A stretch of DNA of 64,000 nucleotides, taken from the NCBI GenBank assembly GCA_013433145.1, contig CM024186.1, forward strand, positions 2,373,501-2,437,500, read 5' to 3'. The position numbers and the translations under genes are program-made. The stretch is from Ascaris suum (Eukaryota > Nematoda > Chromadorea > Rhabditida > Ascarididae). The notes under the pieces are model-generated. The model saw only the letters and a list, made by a program, of their open reading frames with translations, had not been told where the DNA came from and made no database searches. Positions 55,001 through 64,000 of the stretch are shown here, piece after piece (the stretch's first letter is position 1; every line of letters starts with the position of its first letter).

Positions 55001-58000
55001 AGTGAAAACCGCAACCTTGATCTCAACCACACTTAATTTACATCCTTCACGACATATTTAACTTAAAGAAAACCTGATACTTCCGATTATATACGACGAA
55101 TAACGAGACAAGGAACGCAGTTGAGAAAACCATGAAGAAAAGTGATCGTGAGGAATGTCGACTGCTCAATAGGACAACCACCGCTGGTACGAGTAAGCCC
55201 AAATTTAGAAGCGGTAGATAAGGAGAAATCGCTGTTCCAAAGCGTATCGGAAACGACGGTTCTGAGTATAAGTCCTGCTGAAATATAGTAAAAGTAAACA
55301 CCTTTATTCACACACTTCACATACATAAATTACACGAGCCCAACTGATACCTTCCACAGGAACGACGAAGTCTGTCACTCCTAAAACCTGCCAAGACAAG
55401 TGACGTTTTCTTCTAAAGAATTCTAAGGTTTATTTCGTACCTCAAAAAGATTGTAAGATGATACGGCCTACGTGGAGAGTGGTACTGCCAATTCTAAGCT
55501 TCTGTGGAGAGTGGTACTGCCAATTTGCATACGCAGATAATGGAGATTTGAAGTACTTAGTAAAATGCTCCACAATACCTATTCTACACGTTCAACAATT
55601 CACGAAATCTTAGGAAGTTTTCATTATTTTAATGGAAGAGAGGGAGGACTCGAAAGCCTTTAAAAAGTCCAAATCGAAAGTATCTTTAGTTATCTTAACT
55701 TCCCAAGAGTCAACTTATCGAATAAATACGAACGAAATGTTAAAGGCGAATGAAAGCCTATCAGGTCAGCCATAAATGATGCAAGGCGCTTCGCCAAAGA
55801 TTGGAGGAAAACTTCTTGCTTATTTCAAGTAGACAGTATACCGTATGACTTTAAATAAAGTCTCCGGGGCTTAAAGATCCCTAGACTTGAATGTGTTTCT
55901 ATTCAAAGCAAAAAACACTCATAAAAACGCATAATCATTAAACAACGATAGCCGGTAATTATTACCTGTACAATGAATCCTTCGAGGATGACTCGAATCT
56001 GCTCTCGCAATGAAACTGATTCGCCCTCTGAATTCAAATATCGTCGAATAGTTTCCACATCATTGGTGTTTATAAAAACTGAAGCCAACCGATCCACATA
56101 TGTCACCTTGAAATACAAATCATTCGTCACTGTCGTTAGAACTGCATAATAACATACGATGTTATGGCTATGAGATGAAAAAAATCCAACTACCGTAAGA
56201 ATAAGAATATAAAGCCCCAATCAATCCGATGTAAACCTATAGCGGCCGACACTTAATTTAAGGGAGATCAGATGAAGCAGGAGAGATCGTACTGAGGTTT
56301 TTGAGAATACCAGCTTACTGCTTCAAATTAGCGCCAGGAGATAATGGATTTTCAGATCGACGAGTTGACGAGCTAATAAATAAAATATCGAAAAAATCGA
56401 TTTTCGAAGGAAATTATGGATGAGGGTACAACAAGACTAGGCAAAAAAAAAGATTTCGAAGCTGTTAAAGACCCTGCGAGGAAACCGAAGGAAACGAACT
56501 CCTGAGGTCCGAACGAGCGACTCTCCGGAGTTTTTAGTCTACGTTCTACGCTGTCCTTGATACTAAATCACCATTTCGTTTCATTATCGGTAAATGGGAC
56601 TACGGACGTATAAATAAAAGACAACATTGTGAACCCAAGATTATATTACTAGGAACAGAACTCTGCAATAAATTGAACCCCAGAATTACCATCGAAGTCT
56701 TCATCCGGTTGTAAAACTTTCTGATCAAGCAGCTCTCATAATCGGGCAACGAAACCATTTCTGAGGCTAGAAAGACAGGTGAAACCGACAATATTCATAG
56801 GGACGAACTTTTAAACCTATGTGTGAGATGAAAGGTGAACATACCCGATCGATATCAACGTGAAGTCGAGAAAGGATATTTCGAATAATGAGTTTTAGTG
56901 CCGGGTCATCTTGTCCATTAACGTGACCGATTCCGGTTTTTGTTAACGGATCCTCGATATCCTGAAATCATGTCAAATTCAGCCGTTAATACTGTTTCAA
57001 ACATCCACTAAACTCCTTCCAGCAGAGAAATTCATCGGCGTTATCCCGCTAGTAGTATCAAATTGTGAAATAAGTGGAAATATTTTTTCAGTGATCTTGC
57101 TACTAAACTTCAGTAATATTATAAGATGGATAGAGACCGAGATCGACCATCAAAGTACTGCTGAATTTCACAAGCGTAAGGGATCAAGACCTAGAAATGT
57201 AAGGTTGGACTATATGAGCCTCCTAAGACCAGGCAGAACTGAGCTGAGCAAACAGAAAGCGAGAAAGGTAAAGCTGGAAACTTGCCTGTACCGCCTTCTG
57301 TCGCAATCCCATGCGTCTGCTTATGCTTCAACGCAATTAATAGCCATCTACCATCTCATGAACGTTGAAAGATATTCCAGATCAAATGTTTCGATACTGT
57401 CCCCACTCTTTCACTCATCAAACTCCAATATTTCATATGTAAATATTTGAATGGTCTACGCACCTCTGCAGGTACTTATAGAGGAAGATGAGAAACGTAC
57501 GAGAGGGTTAGCAGATATGGGGTCATTCGGAACTTTTTAAAGAGAAAATACTGTTTGCAATTCTTAACGGACATAACAACTAATCAAAACCTCAACATTA
57601 GATTTACCTCTTTCAAAAAAAAAGAAAAGAAAATACCAGAAGACGCAATCGGCTCGAAATTATGAAAGAATTTCTTGCAAATGCAATGCATTTTCAAGAA
57701 GAATAGTGAGAATATTAGGCATAAAAAAATGCATCAACCTATTTAATTTCTCTTACACATATTTGATGCGTTTTTCTTTAAACGAAGTCGAAATCCATTC
57801 AATCCGACGCTATCAACTATTAAACAAGAGCAATCGATTGATAAAAGCGATTAATAATAATCTTTATCCTCTATTCGATTCCTTATCGTTCTCTATAGAG
57901 AGGACGATAAGGAATGAATCGAAATTAATAATCTTTATCTCAAAGTCACTCAAAATCGAAAAGAAATGCTTTAACTAAAGCTATAACTCAACAAGCTAAA

Positions 58001-58264
58001 TATATAAATTTTAATTTCAATTATAGAGAATTCCAATTCAATTTAGTGTAAATAAGTATTTACATTGTTGCCTCGCCGACATAATTTCAATTGTTCTTCA
58101 CAATTTCTTAGCTTCTCAATATCACGTTCGTATTCTTGATACGGTGAGAACGGATCGAGAGGATCTTTCCAACCGGTACGATCAACCGTTAAATCGACAT
58201 CGACGTTCTCTACTGCCGATCCGACGTATATCATCACTGCGCTAAGTATACTAATGACGAGCAT
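51867..58264 (-). CDS. CLCC1-like (MCLC family) ER chloride channel, seven exons
   Basis: Seven phase-compatible exons (58064-58264, 56845-56961, 55966-56106, 55074-55277, 54769-54912, 53443-53695, 51867-52087) give a 426-residue protein; human CLCC1 is about 550. Order: signal peptide (1-17); luminal WKDPLDPF motif (human WIDPTD) with a Cys-bearing helix; LKLIIRNIL and VETIRRYLN helices matching VFRRYLNKIL and LLEIQKFLN; membrane segments near 174-190, 198-216 and 316-341; a Cys loop with the conserved Cys before the second Cys-containing motif, running into DLFVDPLYEISP (human ELLLVNPIWLVPP). The family forms an ER anion channel involved in luminal ion balance. Matches were made from memory of the human protein. 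Exons 1-6 are secure; the Arg/Ser-rich last exon is less so. An alternative last exon at 52809-52873 also has an acceptor (TTTCTCAG), the right phase and a stop. Confidence 0.9.
52146..52323 (+). CDS. Probable terminal exon of an unrecognised plus-strand gene
   Basis: After the acceptor TTCCCGCAAG, 58 codons run to a TGA with strongly coding-like codons (GAT, GAC, GAA, CCG, GTG). The product includes HMEIPPDEYRTDRPSR and DPRAVFLDVDQQMPFP. AATAAA overlaps the last codons (52311-52316) and ATTAAA follows. The exon needs two bases from the preceding exon. One phase-correct donor is GTGGGT near 51835, which would join it to the NGDLTEATIE frame. It lies antisense inside the last intron of the CLCC1-like gene. 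No family recognised. Confidence 0.4.
53443..53695 (-). CDS. CLCC1-like exon 6 (last membrane segment)
   Basis: Eighty-four codons plus one base. It begins DLFVDPLYEISP, matching the family's ELLLVNPIWLVPP, continues through FTPLGIFGRHFNVFFNEF (human TEPLKHIGKGTGEFIKAL), and ends in a hydrophobic segment around LVLVKTVLFVFLTISILF. The donor CCA/GTAAGT is a near-perfect consensus. Unspliced read-through reaches a stop at 53375 and would be a short alternative end. Confidence 0.9.
54769..54912 (-). CDS. CLCC1-like exon 5 (Cys-containing loop)
   Basis: Forty-eight codons, phase 0 at both ends, TTTGCAG acceptor and GTAGGT donor. It holds Cys 239 in ADHCKP and Cys 264 in SECLQYHE, which match NNVCAKK and DPCQKYYE of human CLCC1 with nearly the same spacing. 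This paired-Cys loop is the strongest local family signature. Confidence 0.9.
55074..55277 (-). CDS. CLCC1-like exon 4 (first two membrane segments)
   Basis: Sixty-eight codons, phase 0 at both ends. It holds two hydrophobic stretches, LPLLNLGLLVPAVVVLL and SLFFMVFSTAFLVSLFVVY, separated by a Ser/Arg loop, as in the paired membrane helices of CLCC1. The acceptor reads TTTCAGCAG, so splicing could include or skip one Gln codon. The donor is GTTTTC, weaker than the others but required by phase. Confidence 0.87.
55472..55525. repeat. Tandem duplication in a CLCC1-like intron
   Basis: The 22-bp block starting GTGGAGAGTGGTACTGCC occurs perfectly at 55472-55493 and again at 55504-55525 (32-bp period) in intron 3. 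Confidence 0.9.
55966..56106 (-). CDS. CLCC1-like exon 3
   Basis: Forty-seven codons, phase 0 at both ends. The acceptor is TTTCAAG rather than TTTCAG. It is preferred because splicing at the nearby alternatives (TGCAG, GACAG, TTCAG) runs at once into stops. The exon carries VETIRRYLNSEGE, matching LLEIQKFLNGEDW of human CLCC1, and a second amphipathic helix. The donor is GTAATA. Confidence 0.85.
56845..56961 (-). CDS. CLCC1-like exon 2
   Basis: Thirty-nine codons, phase 0 at both ends, between a GATTTCAG acceptor and a GTATGT donor. The DPALKLIIRNILSRLHVD helix aligns with the family motif around NPVFRRYLNKILIEAGKL. Confidence 0.88.
57855..57939. other. Long hairpin between direct repeats in CLCC1-like intron 1
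   Basis: A stem of 12 bp (ATTCCTTATCGT with ACGATAAGGAAT), a T:G pair and 4 more bp around an ATAG loop occupies 57878-57915. It is flanked by two copies of TAATAATCTTTATC. Confidence 0.85.
58064..58264 (-). CDS. CLCC1-like exon 1 (signal peptide and luminal N-terminus)
   Basis: Sixty-seven codons from ATG to a GTAAAT donor, ending in phase 0. Residues 1-17 are a hydrophobic signal peptide ending near GSA. The mature part carries WKDPLDPFSPYQEY, the counterpart of the WIDPTDMLNYD start of mature human CLCC1. A charged helix with two Cys (55 and 62) follows. The start is chosen because the signal peptide begins there and a splice-acceptor-like TTTCAG lies just upstream. Confidence 0.9.
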
Positions 58265-58296
58265 TTCTATTGTGTTGGCTGCTGTCTTTCTCTTTC

Positions 58297-58304
58297 CCTG
58301 AAAT
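58297..58304 (-). promoter_or_regulatory. Possible spliced-leader acceptor before the CLCC1-like start
   Basis: TTTCAG followed by GG lies 33 nt upstream of the start codon, after a T-poor stretch. No coding exon is recognisable further upstream. In nematodes this is the usual place for trans-splicing of a leader; a 5'-UTR intron would look the same. Confidence 0.4.
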
Positions 58305-59366
58305 GGTTCTTTCTTTTATTTGAAACATTCGCAAATTCAATTTTCAGCAATATTTTCAATTCATGCCGTTTGTGCTCGTTGTGGCAACATCACCGGGGTA
58401 GTGCTAGTATTCCACATTCTGAGAAGGGCTACAATTATGGCGTTCGGAACAAACTTCTACAGTCGCCGAATTTCAGGATCTCTCAAAGATATTTTTTCGG
58501 AAGCCTAAGAAGCGCATCAGGAACGTTCCCTGAAGGAGAGCTAGTAGCTTTAGCCGCCCTTCGTCAATAACCTACTTTCTTCTGCCGCTGCTGTTCTCGG
58601 GCTTTGAAAATGCCTGTTAGAAAACATCAAGCAACTGTCACCTCTAGCAGCAGATAAAGAAAAAAATCCAGGAAGGGATCAGGGAGTGCTGAATATCCAT
58701 TCCTTTATCATAAAATTTTTTTCTGCATCAGATCCATCGTCCTGGAATGCATCTGAATTGCCCTTTCTCCTCCCATCCTCGAGTATTGAAAAAAGCGCAC
58801 CTAAAATTCATACTACCATCTCCCGTTCGCCGAATGCTCCGGGAAGAATATAGAAGTTCCGGAAGATGGAGGCATTAACGATAAACCGGATGCAATATGG
58901 AAACGTCGAAATAGAAATAAATACCTCCAATGCAATAAGGAAACGCGTCGCTGGTACATGGGATACAGAAGAGCAAACGAACGAACGAAAAGACGAAACG
59001 GAAGTTTTTGCATGCAGATGGAATTCATTGCTGCCAAAATATGACTGTAAACGCTACGAAATCCTTTCGAAAGAAGAACGATAGGTTGATAAGCACCGAA
59101 AAGAAATTGAAATGTATGACTGGATGAATGAAATTTTAATAAATTTTAGGAAAATAAAAGCAAGTAGAGTACATCAAAAAAGTCGTAAGAAGATTATAGA
59201 AAGTGGAAAACGCTATGGAATGTGAGTAAAATATTGCATTAATGAAGAAGAACGTTTGGAAATATTGGGAAAATCTTCAAAAAAAAAGCACAAACAAGAA
59301 AAAAATTTCAGCGATCCATCCCATATTCTATTTTCTTCGTTGCAATCTCGTTGTCGAAAATTTCAG

Positions 59367-59515
59367 AAGATAGAGAAGGTCAACCTGTAAATGGTAAAGT
59401 GAGGAAAGGTAGAACCAAAAAGGCTGTGGGGAACTTTCGAAACTCTCATGATGATTTTCATTCTCGCGATGATTCCGATTTTGTTCGCATCATTTCCAAC
59501 ACTCTCTTGAACTGA
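59367..59515 (+). CDS. Possible exon, weakly FGF-like C-terminus
   Basis: After AAATTTCAG, 48 codons run to a TGA. The product starts DREGQPVNGKVRKGRTKKAV and then NFRNSHDDFHSRDDSDF. The Gly/Lys pattern recalls the last beta-strand and basic loop of fibroblast growth factors (for example TRKGRPRKGSKTR in FGF8). The opposite strand is also open with an ATG, so the strand is uncertain. Confidence 0.2.
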
Positions 59516-59573
59516 CACGCTGTCCATTGTGGAGATCAACGAAAAGGATAGTAGAGTATGCTCCCGACCAAAT

Positions 59574-60455
59574 ATGACAAAACGCAAGGAAAAATACGGG
59601 CAGGTGAGCAATACCTTGACACTGGATCCACCGCCATCGTGTAGTAGCGAGTTATCACTAAGTCGGAAAATGCCTTTTTTTCGAGAATATGATTCTGTCG
59701 TTCAAACGTTTTTTTTTTCAGATCCTTAGCCGTCGGATGATATAATCTCCACCGCCTATTTGCCACGCACCTCCCCCTACTTACAAGAGAGGTCAATTCC
59801 CCCTGCCTAGCTCCTCCTCACGTCGTAAAGAAAAAAGTTCCCCGACACGAAGCAACCGTTTTCTACCGTTACTACGTTTTCGGTATAGGAGTCAAATTTT
59901 AGGATATTTCAGTTTGTCTCACACCACCCTGTGTGTGGAAAAGGCGCTCTTCTTTAAAAATGATGAAATGCCTTGTGACAAAACGGATGGTTACTAGTGT
60001 TGACACCTAAAATCTATTTTTGTTTTCGCGGATTCCTATTTCGAGGCTATCGAGCTTCGCGGGCGATCGAATTTCAGAGCACCTGGCATGTGACTGCTAA
60101 GGTTCGCATTTATTGTGGCCGACTTCGATCACCTCGAATGCCAACACTTCCGGTCAGAAATGACCTCACTGAGTGGTGCACTCAAGGAACACTGCATAAT
60201 TTGTTTGGTAAACAAGAACATCAATATATGATGCGACTAGAACGAAGTATTATTTTGGGGTAATATTAAAAAGCGTTTTTTTTTACTTCACGACGAAAAA
60301 TTACAGTCAAAAAGAGCAGCTGTTGTGGGCGAAACAAAGAGGTGACTGATCCTGAGGTAGAACTTAATACGAATGACTCTCAACGTGAAGTAACCATGAA
60401 ACAACCTTCACCCCGCTCCCCCCCTCCCCCAATTGATCCCTTCGCCCCTGCATAG
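59574..60455 (+). CDS. Three-exon model, unrecognised 102-residue protein
   Basis: Exons 59574-59603, 60078-60207 and 60307-60455 join in phase to exactly 103 codons including stop. The splice sites are CAG/GTGAGC, AATTTCAG, TTG/GTAAAC and ATTACAG. The protein starts MTKRKEKYGQ and has a central Cys/Trp segment (KVRIYCGRLRSPRMP, DLTEWCTQGTLHNLF). A KKSSCCGRNK pair of Cys could be palmitoylated. It then has an acidic stretch and a Pro-rich end. The CTQGTLHNLF stretch faintly recalls the cytosolic N-terminus of DEG/ENaC channels, but no membrane helix follows. The last exon could instead splice onward at GAG/GTAGAA or GAA/GTAACC. Confidence 0.45.
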
Positions 60456-60500
60456 TTCCCGCTCCCTTCCCCCTCCAATTGATCCCCTCACCCCTGCATA
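60411..60500. repeat. Tandem duplication, 45-bp period, C-rich
   Basis: Two similar 45-bp copies, each with CCGCTCCC, a CCCCTCC-type block, AATTGATCCC and CCCCTGCATA. The first copy encodes the Pro-rich end and stop of the 102-residue gene model. Confidence 0.8.
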
Positions 60501-60501
60501 A

Positions 60502-63500
60502 CACAAGAGGTAAAACATAAACGGATTACCTTAGGCAGTCATCTAATTAATGATTTACGTGACGAATGCGATGCGATCGAAAGTTTTTTTTTTACTGGGA
60601 ATGGGAAGCGACAGCAAGAATGAGCAAAACACCTCGGAGCATATTGCTTATGGGTATTAAACTACGGAATGTCAACAGCACAATCCAAGTGTAAACATCT
60701 TAGATGAAAAAACTTTCATCGCAGCATCAGATCCCCTTCCCCCTCCCCTCCCCTTCCCGCCAAAGAAAAAATGTCCCATAATTTGTTCATAACCTGATAT
60801 GATACAATGATGAATACCTATGGAAGCGATCATGGAAACAGTTGGTAACATCAGCACTAACACTGCATTCATAACGTATAATGCATCAGCATCTTTCAAC
60901 CACAGTCTTCATTATTGCATTAAGGCTTAGTGGTCGCGTGTAAGCTTTCCGGACTGATTGATTGATATTCTCTTGCCTGAACGGAAGAGCTATTCGGAAT
61001 ATTTTTCGACCGACTACTTTTGGCTAAAAATTTGTGGCCAAACGCCGCTTTTCGCTCGAACTCTTTGCTAACATACCAGCCAACTACTAAAAACTGGGAA
61101 AATTTTGATAACTACTTTAATACCTTTGTGCTTCAGAATTGATAGAAGTTGGAATTAAACTCGATTCGAATATCTGATTGAGCGTATATTCAGTTTATCG
61201 ACTTATTTCGCTGCTCCCGTTTGATTCTAACTTATCAAAAATTTTTTGAGTTTAAATTAATGTGATCGAGCAAAGAGTTTGTCTGAGACTTTATCCTAGT
61301 TAATTTCACTTGAGATAGATAACACTCAATAACACATAAGTTGAATCAAATATAAGGATCGATATACGTGTTTAATGCGGTTTTGAATATCACTTATGAT
61401 ACTGCCCGATCAGTGTATTTTCATGGAAAGCTTGTGAGAAACTTTGAAAAACCCTCGAATCCACGGTTGAAATTCAGTAAAAAAATTTCTTTAAAAAAAA
61501 ATCCCTTACCTATAGTGAAAATCGTTTATTTCCATTGGGAAATCAATTCGCCTCAAAATCGAATGTTTGAATTTTATTGACAAATTTAAATAATCGAAAT
61601 TAAAATTGCTCGATTAAATGGAAATTCGAAAACGAAAAATTTCGAAAATCAAATTCGAAAATTTCGAGAAAAAAAAAACGAAAGAAAAAGAAAAATTAAT
61701 GCGTAATTTATTCCGGATAAATGAATGAAATTTGAGCGTTACTCTCATTATTGCAATACAATTTTTTAAGTGATAACTGTATCGATGATTATCTAGCGAT
61801 TTTCTTTCTCTCATGGTGAATTTCCCAAATATTTTTTTAAGCGGAAAAATGATGCTTCATATCTTTAAAAAATAATCTATAATCTCACTGATATAAAATT
61901 TTCAAAGAATTTATTTATGACATGATAATGTATAAAATTCAATTGTAATATTTCAATGAAAAACGATAAAATTGCATAAAATATGAAAGGAATTTTATTG
62001 TATTTATATATGCGTAAAATATAAAAATATCACAACGATAATTCTTATGATGTGATAAATAATTCAAATATATTTATGGTGGTAAACAAATTGAATATTT
62101 TATTTTATTTCAAAGAGAAATCTTTAAATAAAGAAAAAAAAAAACTCCTTCAAAAAAATTTAGTGAAAAATAATAGAGGCAAATCGTGAAATTTGCGATG
62201 TGTGTAATACATTGATGATCACATCTGAATATTGAAAATGCAACAATATTATGAATATAGATGTTGCATTTTAGTGTAATCGTTACACATCACAAAAAAA
62301 AGAGGTTCAACAATCAATAAGGCCCATATCATCCATCATTGGGTTCAAGCCTTGCATAGAAAGGCGTAACGGGTGAACGAAAGAGAAACGGGAGTGCAAG
62401 CAAATGAGGGATAGGTCTCAATCTAAAATCAACGGGTAAATATCTTCTAAACGAGGGATGCTGAGATGGACTCGAATATGTGGGAATATCAGAGAAGATG
62501 GAGAAATAAAACAGCACAACGAAATTCATTTGGCTCAAATTTCGCATACGCATAAAATCGACTAATAAAGTGTCATACCAATTGAAATGTACGAAACTGA
62601 GGAAGAAATGAGGGAAAAGAGAGGATGGTGAAGATAGAGGATCGAGGAGAGAGGTAATGAAGATATAAGGTGAACGACGGGGGGTAGTGAAGAATCTTTT
62701 TAGGAATCAGTAGCTGCCATGAGTTCAACTAACAATAATAACGACTATATTTCTGTAAGAAAAATATTCTCGAAAAATTAAAAATTATACAACTTATACA
62801 CAAAAAAAAATATTTCGAAAAAGAAAAACCATCAGCAAGAGGAATGCAATAAAATGCTGGACAATAAAAACAAATTCTTGGGAAAATCGACCACAAGATT
62901 AAGTCGCTCATTTCTATCATTGCAATTCTTATACTTCATTTCTATGTAATTATATCCTCACATCCCTCTTCCTCTTAACATCGGCAGTCCCTTGAATTTC
63001 AATTTTCTTTTTTTTTTCGTATGGTTATAAAATATTTCAGCAATACAACATCAATGTTTTCTATCTAATAGGGAAGAACATAAAGGAATTGAATTTAATA
63101 TTGAGACCTGAAATGAAGGATTTGGGAAATGAAGGTGAATTAGTAGCACAACGTCTTTTGGAGATGGGTAGTTGATCATTTGTCAACAGCATTGTGCTAG
63201 ACTGCCGCATAAGTCTGACCATGACTGACCATTAGTGGGCAAATCCGGAAATGGATTCGTGTGAAAGTTTCAGGAAATGGATTCGTCGAACAATTTACCT
63301 GCACAATTCTATAATTAAATCAATCAACTGCTAAATCTAACTACTTATTAAAAAGTAGGGCGCATCTTACGACTCGGCGAAAATGAATTTGTGAATGAAC
63401 GATGCCCAAGTCTGATTCCCAAAGCCGCCCATCATCAATATGGAAATCGAGTTGGCGCTTTGTATTCGTCTTTCTCAGTTAAGTTTTATTTCCATTTCCA

Positions 63501-63870
63501 GAGGATTCTGGATGCTTTTTCAGAAACTCTTAGATGGGATTATCGTCATATCTCTTTGTTGTAGTCAACATTTTCAGCGGATATGAAAGCTTTGAAAAAA
63601 AAACATAGAACTATGAGAAAAAAACGCTCATTTTTATGAAATAACAATAATTTACAGAATATTGAAAAATTTTGAAAGGCACTCGAATTGTCGAAGATTG
63701 ATTTTTTTTTACTTTTTTTTGAAAATTCATTTATGAAGTAAACAATCGAATTCTGCACGATCGGCTATCGAGTTTGCCCATTTGCTTCATTTGATCGCCT
63801 CGTTTCATCCAATATGCGACAGGATTAGTGAATCTACAGCAACGACGATTCATATCCTTACCATTTCAAT
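60502..63870. other. Stretch without a supported gene
   Basis: A/T-rich, with C-rich and A-rich runs near 60,740 and 61,660. Nothing recognisable. Confidence 0.45.
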
Positions 63871-63873
63871 TAC

Positions 63874-63929
63874 CTCTAGCTGAGTAACTTCTGCACCAAA
63901 CTTCTGGTTGCATCGTTGTCCATATCGAA
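63874..63929 (-). CDS. Possible short exon near the right edge
   Basis: TTACTTTCAG, then two bases and 18 codons (RYGQRCNQKFGAEVTQLE), then GTAATT. Both splice sites are good. No partner exon is evident within the window; the gene would extend past the right end. Confidence 0.25.
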
Positions 63930-64000
63930 CTGAAAGTAACCAAATCATTAAATTGTACGGTTATATCGAATTGACTGCACAATCAGACTGCAGTCGATTC

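Overview
This window is eukaryotic and A+T-rich (G+C about one third, judged by eye). There is no bacterial gene layout, no rRNA and no CRISPR array. One protein-coding gene can be assigned with confidence, a minus-strand CLCC1-like (MCLC family) ER chloride-channel gene in seven exons at 51,867-58,264. Most of its introns end in TTTCAG. A further TTTCAG lies 33 nt before its start codon, where a spliced-leader acceptor would sit. This suggests a nematode, but no spliced-leader gene or species-specific marker is visible, and a TATA plus TCAGT-type promoter at 37.3 kb would also fit an arthropod. The species call stays open.

Layout. 0-13 kb is mostly non-coding, with four very long (TA)n tracts, degenerate minisatellites and two small minus-strand ORFs with coding-like codons (6.0 and 7.7 kb). 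13-19 kb holds a 340-bp CA-rich tract, a Cys-rich possible exon at 14.1 kb, and the 3' part of an unrecognised minus-strand gene (exons at 15,953-16,081, 16,281-16,511 and probably 18,782-18,902) encoding a Ser-rich acidic tail. 20-27 kb has three ORFs of 83-99 codons that may be exons but are within chance expectation for this base composition. 27-36 kb is almost empty apart from a perfect 15-bp hairpin at 32.0 kb. 37 kb has a TATA-type promoter with two short plus-strand ORFs. A possible terminal exon of a minus-strand gene lies just beside it, and the clear first exon of that gene may be at 41.5 kb. 42-50 kb is sparse, with one unusually long 192-codon open frame at 48.7 kb.

51.8-58.3 kb is the CLCC1-like gene. 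A plus-strand terminal exon appears to lie inside its last intron, so its 3' end may interleave with a convergent neighbour. 59.5-60.5 kb gives a phase-consistent three-exon plus-strand model for an unrecognised 102-residue protein. 60.5-64 kb is nearly empty apart from one possible short exon near the right edge.

In this composition open frames of 60-100 codons are expected many times by chance. Small ORFs are therefore listed at low confidence, and splice-site and phase agreement carry most of the weight. No pathway links the predicted genes.
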